From: an uncultured OM182 clade bacterium
Lineage (GTDB): Bacteria > Pseudomonadota > Gammaproteobacteria > Pseudomonadales > Azotimanducaceae
Assembly (NCBI GenBank): GCA_905182025.1
Contig: CAJJAA010000009.1
Location: forward strand, 62,001-126,000
DNA length: 64,000 nucleotides
Direction: 5' to 3'
A program made the position numbers and the translations under genes. Below are positions 28,633 through 38,830 of this stretch, one piece after another. Under the pieces are notes generated by a model. That model was not told the origin of the DNA, did not search any database, and worked only from the letters and a program-made list of their open reading frames with translations. The first letter of the stretch is position 1. The number at the start of each line of letters is the position of its first letter.

Positions 28633-29523
28633 TTATTTGTTCTTACGCTTTACGGATTTTTTCTGCTTAGATTTTCTTGGCTTGGGCTGTGAAAATTGTT
28701 TTGTATCCGATTGATCTTGCCCACGATCAAGCGCAAGTGCCGAATCATCGTTTCGCTTAAAACCAAAAACAAGCAATCCTAAGCCCACAACAACCATAGG
28801 CAATGATAACAGTTGCCCAGTGGTTAACCACTCGAAGGCAATGTAGCCCAGATGGGCATCCGGCTCACGATACGATTCAGAGATGAACCGAAAACAGCCA
28901 TAGCCAACAAGAAACATGCCTGATGTCGTCATGCTCGGTCGAATTTTTAGTGTAAAAAGCCAAAGCAGGCAAAACAACACTGGCCCCTCCAACAATGCTT
29001 GATAGAGACTCGAAGGATGCCGCGCAACAACATCGCCGGGGTAGACAACCGCCCAGCTAACGTCACTGACTCGACCAGGCAACTCGCCATTGATGAAATT
29101 ACCTACCCTGCCGAACCCAAGCGCCATAGGGATGCTAGGCGCGATCAAATCCATGACCGCAAAGAAACCGCGCTGGGTTTTTCGACCGTAAAGGTAGGCC
29201 GCGACAATGACACCTAGCATGCCACCATGAAAAGACATACCGCCCTGCCAGAGTTTGAAAATCGACAGAGGGTTGTCAATCAACTGCTGCTGTCCGTAGA
29301 ACAACATATAACCAATTCGACCGCCAAGAATGACACCAAACACACCATAGAAGATCATGTCGGAGATCTGTTCTTCGTTCCATCCAAGCTTGAACGTCCG
29401 CGATCGAAAACCCACGTGCCACCAGACAAAACAAATGCCGACCAAATAGCTAAGTGCATACCAGTGCACAGATATTGGTCCAAGACTGATCGCCACGGGG
29501 TCGAACTCAGGATAGTGCCACAT
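28633..29523 (-). CDS. lgt: Phosphatidylglycerol:prolipoprotein diacylglyceryl transferase
   Basis: Transfers diacylglycerol to the lipobox cysteine of prolipoproteins at the inner membrane. About 296 residues, seven-span integral membrane protein. WYALSYLVG, GRIGYMLFYG, FHGGMLGV and the family signature GRVGNFINGELPGR are present. A very basic C-terminal tail (RKSKQKKSVKRKNK) follows the last span. ATG 29523 is preferred over TTG 29529. In E. coli and Pseudomonas it also neighbours ptsP and rppH. Confidence 0.97.
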   Translation of the reverse strand: MWHYPEFDPVAISLGPISVHWYALSYLVGICFVWWHVGFRSRTFKLGWNEEQISDMIFYGVFGVILGGRIGYMLFYGQQQLIDNPLSIFKLWQGGMSFHGGMLGVIVAAYLYGRKTQRGFFAVMDLIAPSIPMALGFGRVGNFINGELPGRVSDVSWAVVYPGDVVARHPSSLYQALLEGPVLFCLLWLFTLKIRPSMTTSGMFLVGYGCFRFISESYREPDAHLGYIAFEWLTTGQLLSLPMVVVGLGLLVFGFKRNDDSALALDRGQDQSDTKQFSQPKPRKSKQKKSVKRKNK

Positions 29524-29621
29524 AGGCAATCACAGATCTCAGTAGGTTAAAGTTCCGCTATTATCCGTTAAGTTAAGAGGATGATAAACTCTGATTTTAA
29601 CGATTAACAAGTGTTACCCCT

Positions 29622-30335
29622 ATGTGCCTTATTTTATTTACGATTTCCTCAGACCCACAGCAACGTTTAGTTGTTGCAGCTAACCGGGATGAACAGCATG
29701 CCAGGCCAACTGCCCGCGCAGGTTTTTGGCGTGACAACAACGCCATACTCGGCGGACGAGACCTTCAGGCTAACGGCACTTGGCTAGGAGTCAACAAAAA
29801 TGGTCGCTTCGCTGCAGTCACAAATTTCGCAGAGACACCTGCCGAACCTATTCCAGCAAGGACACGAGGCGAGTTAACGTCTCATTTTTTAAATTCAGAC
29901 ATCGCTCCTGAAGACTACTTAAGTGATGTTGATGCACTTGCAGATCAATACAGAGGCTTCAATTTAGTTCTCTTCGATGGCAATGCGACTTGGTACTACT
30001 CCAACCGAGCACGCGAGATTAAGCAGCTTACCGAAGGACATTATGGTCTCAGCAATCAATTACTTGATTGCAATTGGCCAAAGGTAAACCAGGGACGTGA
30101 ATCATTGAAAGAAATTTTGAGCACCAACTTTAGCTCGGAGAAGTTATTCGACCTACTCGCGCATCGAGGCGACGGGCAGGATCATAGTGCGCGCTTTATT
30201 CTCGGTGAACACTACGGCACAAGCGTCGCCACAGTGGTACGAATTGCAGCTGACAACCTCTTTTTTGAGGAACGGGGCTTTAGACCTGATGGGTCAATGT
30301 CCGTCGCAAACCAGTTTCAGCTCAATATTAGCTAA
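29622..30335 (+). CDS. NRDE family protein (TANGO2-like)
   Basis: 237 residues. The N-terminal Cys2 and ANRDE signature (MCLILF, VVAANRDEQHARPT) and GGRDLQANGTWLGVNKNGRFA define the NRDE/TANGO2 family, an Ntn-hydrolase-like fold. In eukaryotes TANGO2 is implicated in Golgi organisation, lipid and haem handling; the bacterial role is undefined. The Cys right after Met is the expected Ntn nucleophile. It lies divergent from lgt (98-base gap) and converges on ptsP. No specific function can be given. Confidence 0.88.
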   Translation: MCLILFTISSDPQQRLVVAANRDEQHARPTARAGFWRDNNAILGGRDLQANGTWLGVNKNGRFAAVTNFAETPAEPIPARTRGELTSHFLNSDIAPEDYLSDVDALADQYRGFNLVLFDGNATWYYSNRAREIKQLTEGHYGLSNQLLDCNWPKVNQGRESLKEILSTNFSSEKLFDLLAHRGDGQDHSARFILGEHYGTSVATVVRIAADNLFFEERGFRPDGSMSVANQFQLNIS

Positions 30336-30410
30336 TTAGCAAGAATGTTGTTCAGTGAAAGTGAGTACTCAAATACCATTTCGCTATGCGTAACTCAGCT
30401 AACAACCGCT

Positions 30411-30430
30411 AGCCGAGTAGGCACTCGGCT
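30411..30430. terminator. Hairpin between NRDE gene and ptsP, likely bidirectional terminator
   Basis: AGCCGAGT-AGGC-ACTCGGCT is a perfect 8-bp stem with a four-base loop in the 102-base convergent gap, followed on the plus strand by GTATATATTA. The T tract is interrupted, so efficiency is uncertain. Confidence 0.5.
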
Positions 30431-30437
30431 GTATATA

Positions 30438-32705
30438 TTAATGTCGCATCCGAACCAGCTGAGACAAGCCGGCTTTCACCATCTCTTCTTCGACATAGCT
30501 CTTAATCAAAAACGCGTTATCCATCGTCAATACTTTTGCCAGTATCGCGCGTGCTTTTGACATTTTAAAACTTCGGATGGCAAGCCTTACCATGAGTAGG
30601 TTGCTTGAATTCATCGACAGTACATCGTACCCCATGGCCATCAGTAAAATAGCCGCCGAAGGATTCCCCGCCATCTCGCCGCAAATCCCGAGCGGCTTCT
30701 TCTCAATATGGGCGGCATCCACGACGGTCTTAAGCGCATGCAAAACCGCCGGATGAAACTCTTGGTAAAGTTCGGCAACGTGCGCATTGTTGCGGTCGAC
30801 AGCCAGCATATATTGGATAAGGTCATTACTGCCAACGGATAAAAAATCAACACGTCGAACAATATCGCGCGCTTGATATACCGCGGCTGGCACTTCAATC
30901 ATCACGCCCACATCAGGCATTTCAACTTCGACACCCTCTTCAACAATTTCGCGATAACACTGACTGATGAGTCTCTGGGCTTCATCGACTTCGCCAGTAC
31001 TGCTCACCATCGGCAACATGATTCTGAGGTAGGCATCAATGCCTTCATTGGCACGAATCATCGCGCGCACCTGCGCTAAAAATATTTCCGGATGATCCAG
31101 CGTGACTCTTATACCTCGCCAACCCAGAAACGGGTTCTCTTCCTCAATCGGAAAATAACTTAGCGCTTTATCACCACCGATATCCAAGGTGCGCATCGTC
31201 ACGGGCCTAGGCGCAAATGCCTTGAGATGCTTACGATAGATTAAACGCTGCTCTTCCTCGGTGGGAAATCGGTCGTTCATCATAAAATGAATTTCCGTAC
31301 GATAAAGCCCAACGCCTTCCGCTCCTCTGTCCAAAGATCGTGCAACATCCGTCATCAAACCTGTATTGACCCAAAGTCGAATGCGTTCGCCGTCAATCGT
31401 TTCAGACGGCTCATCTTTAAGAACCTCAAGGTCTTCATTAAACGCGGCTTCTTGTTTAATTGTTGTTTTATAAAGACGAAGCTGTTCTTTGTTCGGATAG
31501 GTGATGACGAGCCCTTCAAAGCCGTCAACAATCATCGGTTTTTCTTCAAGCAGATGGATAGGGAGGTCTTCAACGCCCATAACGGTCGGAACACCCAGCG
31601 CTTTTGCTAATATAGCGACGTGCGAACTGCCAGAGCCACTCACCGAAACCAGCCCAGCCAATCGACCTCTTGGCACTTCAGCCAACATACCCGGAGTCAG
31701 ATCCTCACCTATCAAAATGGTACCGCGGGGATAGGTTTTTCTTTTTTCATCCCGGCTCTGTAATTTGGCTAACACTCTCTGACCAAGATCAAGCACATCA
31801 GAACCACGCTCTCGCAGGTATGGATCCTCCATTGCTAGAAAATTAGCAACATGGGATTCAATAACCTTTCGCAGTGCTGTCTGCGACCATATACCCAATT
31901 CAATTTGAACAATGACTTCACCCGTGATGGCGGAGTCGTCCAACATATGTAAATAGGCGTCGAAGAGAGCCAATTCCTCAGGCTGCAACCGGTCGGAGAG
32001 CTTATCGCTCATATGGCGAATTTCGGCACGAGACTCTTCAATAGCCTGACGAAACAGCTTCACTTCGCTTTTGATTTTTGTCGTTTTGCGTTCCGGAACC
32101 TTGGCCAAGTCGGCCTTTGGATACATTACAACGCACGTACCAATGACAACGCCCGGCGCACCCGATGTTCCTTGGAACTCACTTGCCGGTAAATCCGCAA
32201 CGACACCTGACAAAGAAAATGCACCCGTCGCCTTTGCGTGGGCTATAACACCTGACAGTTGAGCGGAAAGCGTAATAAGAAAAGCTTCTTCACTCGCAAT
32301 AAAACGTCGCCGGCGAGCTTGCTGGACAACAAGGACACCCAAAACTTTTCGATGGTGGATGATCGGTACACCGAGGAACGAACTGAAATTCTCTTCCCTC
32401 AAATCGGTAATATGAAGATATCGCGGGTGCTTTTTTGCGTTGTGCAAATTTACCGGCTCTGCTCGCTCGCCCACCAAACCTACCAGCCCTTCATCAATCT
32501 CGAGCGCTACCTTGCCGACAAGCGCCTCATTGAGACCGCGCGTAGCCATAAACACATACTGCTTTCTCGATTCATCCAGTAGATAGATCGAGCACACCTC
32601 TGTATTCATCGTCGACTGAATGCGATCAACAATAATGTCGAGGGCGGAATCCAAATCCTTCGCTGTATTTACTTCCTGTATGACCCGTCGCAGTACGTCG
32701 AGCAT
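30438..32705 (-). CDS. ptsP: Phosphoenolpyruvate-protein phosphotransferase of the nitrogen PTS (EI-Ntr)
   Basis: First enzyme of the regulatory PTS-Ntr chain (PEP to NPr to PtsN). 755 residues (E. coli 748). N-terminal GAF domain (about 15-160; VCSIYLLDESRKQYVFMATR), then the EI part: phospho-histidine in SGSGSSHVAILAKALGVPTV, PEP barrel with TLDIGGDKALSYFPIEEENP, GVMIEVPAA, SNDLIQYMLAVDRNN and GICGEMAGNP. It sits directly upstream of lgt-side genes and downstream of rppH, as in other gammaproteobacteria. Confidence 0.97.
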   Translation of the reverse strand: MLDVLRRVIQEVNTAKDLDSALDIIVDRIQSTMNTEVCSIYLLDESRKQYVFMATRGLNEALVGKVALEIDEGLVGLVGERAEPVNLHNAKKHPRYLHITDLREENFSSFLGVPIIHHRKVLGVLVVQQARRRRFIASEEAFLITLSAQLSGVIAHAKATGAFSLSGVVADLPASEFQGTSGAPGVVIGTCVVMYPKADLAKVPERKTTKIKSEVKLFRQAIEESRAEIRHMSDKLSDRLQPEELALFDAYLHMLDDSAITGEVIVQIELGIWSQTALRKVIESHVANFLAMEDPYLRERGSDVLDLGQRVLAKLQSRDEKRKTYPRGTILIGEDLTPGMLAEVPRGRLAGLVSVSGSGSSHVAILAKALGVPTVMGVEDLPIHLLEEKPMIVDGFEGLVITYPNKEQLRLYKTTIKQEAAFNEDLEVLKDEPSETIDGERIRLWVNTGLMTDVARSLDRGAEGVGLYRTEIHFMMNDRFPTEEEQRLIYRKHLKAFAPRPVTMRTLDIGGDKALSYFPIEEENPFLGWRGIRVTLDHPEIFLAQVRAMIRANEGIDAYLRIMLPMVSSTGEVDEAQRLISQCYREIVEEGVEVEMPDVGVMIEVPAAVYQARDIVRRVDFLSVGSNDLIQYMLAVDRNNAHVAELYQEFHPAVLHALKTVVDAAHIEKKPLGICGEMAGNPSAAILLMAMGYDVLSMNSSNLLMVRLAIRSFKMSKARAILAKVLTMDNAFLIKSYVEEEMVKAGLSQLVRMRH

Positions 32706-32836
32706 GTGGCTATCGCCCTTCTTTAAAGATTGAAATTGAGGTTTTTAATTGGTTATTTTTAAGTGGCTAGTTTACAGAGCCAGTAACTCGCAATAATTCG
32801 ATTCGTTTATTTCAAACCCCTTCTAGGTAGAATTTG

Positions 32837-33328
32837 TTAGGCACTTGATCGCTTCACGCATTTTGAAATGCTCGGCGCGAGCTCTTTCATCGCCCGACGG
32901 TACACGTCTTTTTTAAATGGCACGACTTGTCCCAGCGGGTACCAATAACTCACCCACTGCCAATGGTCGAACTCCGGCGTCTCTGACTGATCGAAACGAA
33001 CATCTTTATCATCTGTCAGCATCTTCAGCAGGTACCATTTCTGCTTTTGGCCAATAAACGACGTGTTGTTCTGCCTCAGATATCGTTTTGGTAACTTATA
33101 CCTCAGCCATCCTCGCGTCGAATTGACAATCTCGACCTGCGCTTTACTCAGACCTATTTCTTCTTTCAACTCCCGATAAAGAGCAGCCTCCATAGACTCA
33201 CCTTTATTGATACCACCTTGGGGAAACTGCCATGCTTGCTGACCGACGCGCCTAGCCCAAAGCACTTGCCCTTTGTCATTGGCGACGATGATGCCAACAT
33301 TCGGTCTGTAACCATCCGAATCAATCAA
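32837..33328 (-). CDS. rppH: RNA pyrophosphohydrolase (Nudix)
   Basis: Removes pyrophosphate from the 5' end of mRNA to start decay by RNase E. 163 residues. Start [14 protein letters not shown] matches E. coli RppH, reached from a TTG at 33328 with AGTAGGAC upstream. Nudix box is present ([14 protein letters not shown], then RELKEEIGL). Adjacent to ptsP with a 131-base AT-rich gap. Intact. Confidence 0.96.
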   Translation of the reverse strand: MIDSDGYRPNVGIIVANDKGQVLWARRVGQQAWQFPQGGINKGESMEAALYRELKEEIGLSKAQVEIVNSTRGWLRYKLPKRYLRQNNTSFIGQKQKWYLLKMLTDDKDVRFDQSETPEFDHWQWVSYWYPLGQVVPFKKDVYRRAMKELAPSISKCVKRSSA

Positions 33329-33639
33329 AACTTGTCCTACTCATTAAAATTCCTGTGACACATTCTCAATACAGCGTATCCGATAACGCAGTACCCACAA
33401 ATTCAATTCCATCATATCCGTTCGTAGCGCATATCGTCTCACAACTGATCTCGATGTGACGAATGGCTGTTGACGGCGTGTCGCTGTGCTTAGTCCATCG
33501 CTACTCTCGGCTCATGCTTTTCATCGATTGTCGCTGAAACAGCAATAGGGAGCAATTACGTCAAAAAGCACTCGAGTCCTATTGATGATTGGCGAATCTC
33601 TATAAACTACCGTTATTTCTATCATAAGGATACGTTGGC
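33329..33639. other. 311-base divergent gap, rppH / HAD hydrolase
   Basis: No gene or RNA recognised. It should contain promoters for rppH (minus) and the HAD gene (plus). TTGATG near 33582 and TATAAA near 33601 look promoter-like but are too close together. AAGGA at 33626-33630 is the HAD ribosome site. Confidence 0.4.
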
Positions 33640-34296
33640 TTGGCACTAGTGGTATTTGACCTGGATGAGACGCTAATAGGAATCGATAGTGATCACGCTT
33701 GGGGGGAGTATATCGTCGACGCCAAAATCGTCGACGCAGCGGATCACCGACATAAGAATCAAGCGTTTTATGAGGACTATAAGCGCGGTGAACTCGATAT
33801 TGATGCGTACATGCAATTTTCCTGTGGTGTGCTCGCGTCTCACGACGAAGCGTTTTTGGTTGCCCATCGCGAAACCTTTGTGAATGAACGAATTCGCCCC
33901 CACCTACTGCCAAAGGCAGCAACGCTTATTCAAAAACACCGCGATGCGGGTGATCTGATCGTGGTGGTTACTGCCACAATCGAGTTCGTGACGGCGCCGA
34001 TTGTAAAACTGCTCGGTATTGAACACCTGGTCGCACCTATACCTGAAAAAGTTGACGGTCAATACACGGGCGAGCTTTCAGGCATCGCGAGTTTTGGCGC
34101 AGGCAAGGTCACAAGACTCAAACAATGGTTACTTAAGAACCCTGCGTCGATGCAGGGCAGTTACTTCTACTCCGATTCAATCAACGACTTGCCGCTTCTC
34201 AACGTGGTCGACCACCCTTTTGCTGTTGACCCGGACGAGCAATTGAGACAACTTGCGACGCAGAATCAGTGGCCAATCATCTCGCTTAGAGATTAG
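33640..34296 (+). CDS. HAD-IB family phosphatase (SerB-like)
   Basis: 218 residues. HAD motif I FDLDETLIGIDSD with nucleophile and acid Asp, motif II VVVTATI, Lys and motif IV SDSINDLPLL. The helical cap (about 20-85) places it in subfamily IB with phosphoserine phosphatases and the TIGR01490-type proteins. TTG start at 33640, 9 bases after AAGGA. Pseudomonas also has a HAD phosphatase beside rppH-ptsP (PA0335). The substrate is unknown. Confidence 0.9.
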   Translation: MALVVFDLDETLIGIDSDHAWGEYIVDAKIVDAADHRHKNQAFYEDYKRGELDIDAYMQFSCGVLASHDEAFLVAHRETFVNERIRPHLLPKAATLIQKHRDAGDLIVVVTATIEFVTAPIVKLLGIEHLVAPIPEKVDGQYTGELSGIASFGAGKVTRLKQWLLKNPASMQGSYFYSDSINDLPLLNVVDHPFAVDPDEQLRQLATQNQWPIISLRD

Positions 34297-34301
34297 CCGG
34301 T

Positions 34302-35408
34302 TTGATTAGCCTTCCATCCAGACGCAGCCACTGTTCAGCCTCTATATTACTACCGCTGCTTATGCTGCTGAGCGCCTGCGCTGATACAAACGATACCGAT
34401 AGCTCGAAAGGCCTTCCATCGAGTTTGCAGCCAACCTTGATTAACAATGTTAATCAGCTCAACACTTATGTAGCGCAACAACGTTTTGAAGTGAGGCAGC
34501 AAAATGCCACGATGGCCACCCAAATCAATCAATTTCTTGGCGAACCCAACCAAGAAAATCTTTTGCTGGCACAAACCGCGTGGCAATCAGCGCATGAAAA
34601 TTTTCTCAAACTTAAGCCCGCGTTATTGAACGATAAAGACCAGCTGATCAGCAGAATCGATGCATGGCCAATTCAACCCGGCTTTCTTGATTCTCTGCCT
34701 GGCTATCCGGCGACAGGTATCGTCAATGACCTCAGCGTCGAAATCTCAGCCAAAGAATTGATACATCAGCACGGCATCACGTCCGACGACGAAGTCTCCT
34801 TGGGATACCACGGCCTAGAATACTTATTATTTGAACGAAAGGTCAGCGACTACATTGAAAACACTGGGCTAGCAGACAGTCGTCAAACTTTAGCGACAGC
34901 GTCTGTCGCGCCGGCAGAGACAAAAAACGTCAAACGCAGAGTCCTTCTGTTGTCGACTATGGTGGCGCAACTAGCGATTGATATAGATACATTTAACAGT
35001 CAGTCTGAATCAGAGATTGATGATCAGGCATCTGCTTCCTCTACTCTCGCCGGACTCATTAGAAGTTTGCAAAAGAATATGCGGCAGGCATTTCGAGAAA
35101 GTTTATTATTGAACGAGCGGGACTTGAGTCATGGCGGGTATAGCGGCACGTCAAGGTCAGCCCTATTACAGGAACTTAATGCACTTAAAAGCTTTACCTT
35201 GGGTCAGGTCAATCTCGCCGCGCTGTTAACAACATTGGATAAAACCAATGCGAAAAGCTTTACAGTAACGCTCGACCAAGCGATCGCTTTAGCAGCAACG
35301 CAGCAACCCAGCGAAACTGAACAAACAAAGCTCGACCTTACGCTCTCAGCCTTGTTGCACCAATTAGAAGACTTTGAGCTTGCGCTTGAACTAAGCGCTC
35401 ATGACTAA
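34302..35408 (+). CDS. Imelysin-family (M75) outer-membrane lipoprotein
   Basis: 368 residues. Signal peptide with RR, hydrophobic core and lipobox LSAC (Cys26) followed by Ala, so outer-membrane sorting is expected. The imelysin GxHxxE motif appears as LGYHGLEYLLFE. The helical rest fits the family. Imelysin proteins are usually iron-regulated and linked with uptake or peroxidase genes; the name protease is not supported biochemically for most members. The start is a TTG 5 bases after the HAD stop, with no strong ribosome site, so it may be translated by coupling. No iron-uptake gene adjoins it. Confidence 0.86.
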   Translation: MISLPSRRSHCSASILLPLLMLLSACADTNDTDSSKGLPSSLQPTLINNVNQLNTYVAQQRFEVRQQNATMATQINQFLGEPNQENLLLAQTAWQSAHENFLKLKPALLNDKDQLISRIDAWPIQPGFLDSLPGYPATGIVNDLSVEISAKELIHQHGITSDDEVSLGYHGLEYLLFERKVSDYIENTGLADSRQTLATASVAPAETKNVKRRVLLLSTMVAQLAIDIDTFNSQSESEIDDQASASSTLAGLIRSLQKNMRQAFRESLLLNERDLSHGGYSGTSRSALLQELNALKSFTLGQVNLAALLTTLDKTNAKSFTVTLDQAIALAATQQPSETEQTKLDLTLSALLHQLEDFELALELSAHD

Positions 35409-35554
35409 TATCGAACAACTAATCTCGTTCAACTGATATCGTTCTACTAAGCATGAGTGCCTAGACTTGTGCACATAAGGTTGACTAACGCTGCACCGCA
35501 GATTGACACCGATAGCAAAATATCACCTGTTAAAAAGCAAAAAGACAAATGACG

Positions 35555-37018
35555 TTAATCAGCGGCTTTCCAAGCGAGATTTAGCTCTCGTGCCGCCTTT
35601 ACATCGTCCAAACGTTTAACTGGCGTTGTAATGGGCGCACTTCGAACAAGCTCAGGTGTTTCTTTCGCTTCTTGCAGAATCTGGGTCATGGCTTCAATAA
35701 ATCCATCCAACTCCTCCTTGCTTTCGGTTTCTGTCGGCTCGATAAGTAAAGCCTCGGGCACCAAAAGTGGAAAATAAGTCGTCGGAGCGTGATAGCCATA
35801 ATCAAGCAGGCGCTTTGCGAAATCCATCGCGTTAACGTTTAGCTCTTTGGCTTCTTGCGACATTGAAACAACAAATTCGTGGGTAGCACGGCGATTAGGA
35901 TAGGCCAACTTAAAACCTGCCGCCGCCATTTTTGTTGCCATATAATTTGCATTCAACGTCGCATACTCACCAACCCGATGCATACCCTGGTTACCCAACA
36001 GCCTCGCATAGGCGAAAGCCCGCAGTAATATACCTGCATTACCCATGAAGGCTGACAAGTTGCCGATGGTATCCGGGATGTCTTTGTCACTCATCCAATA
36101 GTATTCGTCCTCGCCGTTTGTTGAGCGCTTACCGACGATCGGTGTCGGTACAAAGGGTTCAAGTCGCTTACCGACGCCGACAGGACCCGCGCCTGGCCCA
36201 CCTCCGCCATGCGGGGTAGCGAACGTTTTGTGCAGATTCATATGCATCACATCAAATCCCATATCACCCGGCTTTACCTTGCCAAGAATCGCATTGAGAT
36301 TTGCGCCGTCGTAATAAAGCAATCCACCGGCGTCGTGAACAATCTCTGCAATCTCCTGAATTTTTCTTTCGAAAACACCACAAGTCGAAGGATTAGTCAT
36401 CATCAAGCCGGCTGTCTGCGGTCCGACGGCCGCTTTCAGGGCATCTACGTCGACATCACCCTCTTTCGTTACGGGGACTTCGCGTACGGTGTAGCCACAC
36501 ATGACAGCGGTGGCAGGATTTGTTCCGTGGGCAGCGTTGGGAATAAGAATTTCGGTGCGCTCAGAGTCACCGGCCTTGTCATGATAGGCTCGGATCATTG
36601 CAACACCAGCAAATTCACCCTGTGCACCCGCCATTGGCGTCAAAGAAACTGCCCTCATACCAGTGACGTCTTTGAGGTATTCCTGCAGATCATAAAGACA
36701 AGATAAATAGCCCTGACTAACGTTCTCTGGCGCTAACGGATGACGCGCGAGGAACCCTGGCATATGCGCACCCGCCAAAGCACCACGAGGGTTATACTTC
36801 ATCGTGCAGGAACCAAGAGGATAGAACTCCCCATCGATTGAGAAATTCTTCTTCGAAAGCCCGGTGTAATGCCGAACAACCTGCAGTTCTGACACTGCCG
36901 GTAAACCGATTGGCGACACCCTTAGTTGAGCTGTTGGCAGCTCGCTATTTTCAAGTTCACAGGCTTCATACTGCGCCGTCGCACTTCGCCCTTCACTACT
37001 AATTTCATAGATCAACAT
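35555..37018 (-). CDS. gcvPB: Glycine dehydrogenase (decarboxylating) subunit 2
   Basis: PLP-bearing half of the split P-protein of the glycine cleavage system. 487 residues. PLP lysine in MNLHKTFATPHGGGGPG, also FYPLGSCTMKYNP and AAHGTNPATAVMCGY. Its ATG at 37018 overlaps the end of gcvPA by 7 bases (ATG inside the sequence before the TGA), so the two subunits are made in balance. Many gammaproteobacteria carry a single fused GcvP of about 950 residues, so the split form is notable. Confidence 0.97.
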   Translation of the reverse strand: MLIYEISSEGRSATAQYEACELENSELPTAQLRVSPIGLPAVSELQVVRHYTGLSKKNFSIDGEFYPLGSCTMKYNPRGALAGAHMPGFLARHPLAPENVSQGYLSCLYDLQEYLKDVTGMRAVSLTPMAGAQGEFAGVAMIRAYHDKAGDSERTEILIPNAAHGTNPATAVMCGYTVREVPVTKEGDVDVDALKAAVGPQTAGLMMTNPSTCGVFERKIQEIAEIVHDAGGLLYYDGANLNAILGKVKPGDMGFDVMHMNLHKTFATPHGGGGPGAGPVGVGKRLEPFVPTPIVGKRSTNGEDEYYWMSDKDIPDTIGNLSAFMGNAGILLRAFAYARLLGNQGMHRVGEYATLNANYMATKMAAAGFKLAYPNRRATHEFVVSMSQEAKELNVNAMDFAKRLLDYGYHAPTTYFPLLVPEALLIEPTETESKEELDGFIEAMTQILQEAKETPELVRSAPITTPVKRLDDVKAARELNLAWKAAD

Positions 37019-38382
37019 GCTGCCACCTCAACCGCTGCTCGCAGGCTGGTAATAAAATCTTCAATATCCTGCGGCGTCTTGGTTTCGGTCACATTGACCA
37101 AAATACAATTTTCCAGTGCTGCGTCCATTTGCCCCAAATCGTATCCGCCCAAAATGCCCTGGGTACACATTTGCTGCAAGACTTGTGAAGCGCGGCAGGG
37201 GAGCTCCAACACAACCTCGTGAAAGACCGGACTTGTAAACCGTCGTGTAATGCCTTTTATTTCAAGCGCCTTGCCGATCAATTGAACTGTACCGTTATGG
37301 CTTTGACTGGCGATGGAACGCAAGCCTTGATCACCAATCAAACTCATGTAGATAGTCGCTGCCGTAACAAGCAGACCCTGATTCGTACATATGTTCGACG
37401 TCGCTTTTGCGCGTCGAATATGTTGTTCACGCGCCTGCAAAGTCAACGCAAACCCAACCTTCCCATCAAGATCTAAAGTCTTACCAATTATTCTGCCCGG
37501 CATCTGGCGCACGATAGCCTGTTTACAACACATAAAACCCAGATACGGACCACCGCTGGCAACAGGTATCCCCAACGGTTGGCCCTCGCCGACAACGATA
37601 TCTGCACCGGTATCACCCCACGTCCCGGGAGGAGCCAGAAGCGCAAGCGCTGTCGGGTTTACCACCCCAATAACTAACTGACCCTGACTATGCGCCCAAG
37701 TGGTCAGTTCGTCGGCCATTTCTAAACCGCCGAAGAAGTTCGGATACTGGATAACAAGCGCGGCAAAATCTTCACCTTCGAAGGCCTGCAGGTCTTCTTG
37801 TTTGATGCAACCCGACTGCTGATCATAGGGTATGACCTGAAGGTTAATCTTTTGGTTATGAAGAATATTTCGACAGGTACTTAGATAGCTAGGATGCAAG
37901 TTACCTGGCACCAGCACATTCCGCGATTTTGATTTTCTATTCGCGCGAACTGCCATCAAAATGGCTTCGGCTAATGCAGAAGCACCGTCGTAGACCGATG
38001 CATTGGCAACCTCCATGGCGGTGAGTCGCGTGATCATCGTTTGAAATTCGTATATAAGTTGCAGCGTCCCCTGACTGGCTTCCGCCTGGTAAGGAGTATA
38101 GGCCGTCATAAACTCGCCGCGGGTAACGAGATCCCATACAGCACTCGGTATATGGTGCTGATAGGCACCCGCACCAATGAAACACAGGTCGACTTCATCC
38201 TTTTTCGATCGGTCGGACATTAATCGCAACAAGGCCTGTTCGCTGATGCCAGCAGGCGTATTAGCCAGCACACCCGCTCTCAACGCCGGCGGAATCTCAT
38301 CGAATAGATCTTCAATTGATTCAACGCCAATGGCATCGAGCATCAATTCTTCATCCTGTGACGTATGCGGCACAAATGGCAT
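37012..38382 (-). CDS. gcvPA: Glycine dehydrogenase (decarboxylating) subunit 1
   Basis: 456 residues, the N-terminal half of the P-protein. FVPHT, the FIGAGAYQHHIPSAVWDL motif, YTPYQAEASQGTLQ and EFQTMI are characteristic. Forms a heterotetramer with GcvPB that decarboxylates glycine and loads aminomethyl onto GcvH. Order in the operon is gcvT-gcvH-gcvPA-gcvPB; a 52-base gap separates it from gcvH. Confidence 0.97.
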   Translation of the reverse strand: MPFVPHTSQDEELMLDAIGVESIEDLFDEIPPALRAGVLANTPAGISEQALLRLMSDRSKKDEVDLCFIGAGAYQHHIPSAVWDLVTRGEFMTAYTPYQAEASQGTLQLIYEFQTMITRLTAMEVANASVYDGASALAEAILMAVRANRKSKSRNVLVPGNLHPSYLSTCRNILHNQKINLQVIPYDQQSGCIKQEDLQAFEGEDFAALVIQYPNFFGGLEMADELTTWAHSQGQLVIGVVNPTALALLAPPGTWGDTGADIVVGEGQPLGIPVASGGPYLGFMCCKQAIVRQMPGRIIGKTLDLDGKVGFALTLQAREQHIRRAKATSNICTNQGLLVTAATIYMSLIGDQGLRSIASQSHNGTVQLIGKALEIKGITRRFTSPVFHEVVLELPCRASQVLQQMCTQGILGGYDLGQMDAALENCILVNVTETKTPQDIEDFITSLRAAVEVAAC

Positions 38383-38434
38383 AGATACCTCGTTAGAAAT
38401 TAATTAGGTCTAGGTTTTGACGATCAGCGAAGCG

Positions 38435-38830
38435 CTAGTGTTCTTCGCTATCACACAGTGCCTGATACGCATTAGCATCGAGCATGGATTCCAATTCCGT
38501 CAAGTCCGTTGGTTGAAGCCTAAAGAACCAACCCTGCTTATAAGGAGAATCGTTAACGGTCTCTGGTGCGTCTTCCAGCGTTTCATTGACACTTATAATC
38601 TTGCCGGATATGGGTGCGTAGACGTCTGACGCAGCCTTTACGGATTCAACAACACCCGCTTCGCCCTTCGCTGAAACATCTGTACCGATTTCAGGAAGCT
38701 CAACATAAACAACGTCGCCTAGCGAATCTTGAGCATGATCAGATATGCCAACGGTCACTGTTCCATCATCTTCAACCCTAGCCCACTCATGACTCTCTGC
38801 GTACTTCAGCTCTCCTGGATATTCAGACAT
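38435..38830 (-). CDS. gcvH: Glycine cleavage system H protein
   Basis: Lipoyl carrier shuttling the aminomethyl group between P, T and L proteins. 131 residues (E. coli 129). Lipoylation site [16 protein letters not shown] with the target lysine, plus [21 protein letters not shown] 154-base gap separates it from gcvT upstream. Confidence 0.98.
   Translation of the reverse strand: MSEYPGELKYAESHEWARVEDDGTVTVGISDHAQDSLGDVVYVELPEIGTDVSAKGEAGVVESVKAASDVYAPISGKIISVNETLEDAPETVNDSPYKQGWFFRLQPTDLTELESMLDANAYQALCDSEEH

Noticed and set aside
36209-36706. 165-codon plus-strand frame opposite gcvPB
   Set aside because: Lies wholly inside an intact gcvPB on the other strand; composition and lack of motifs mark it as a shadow.
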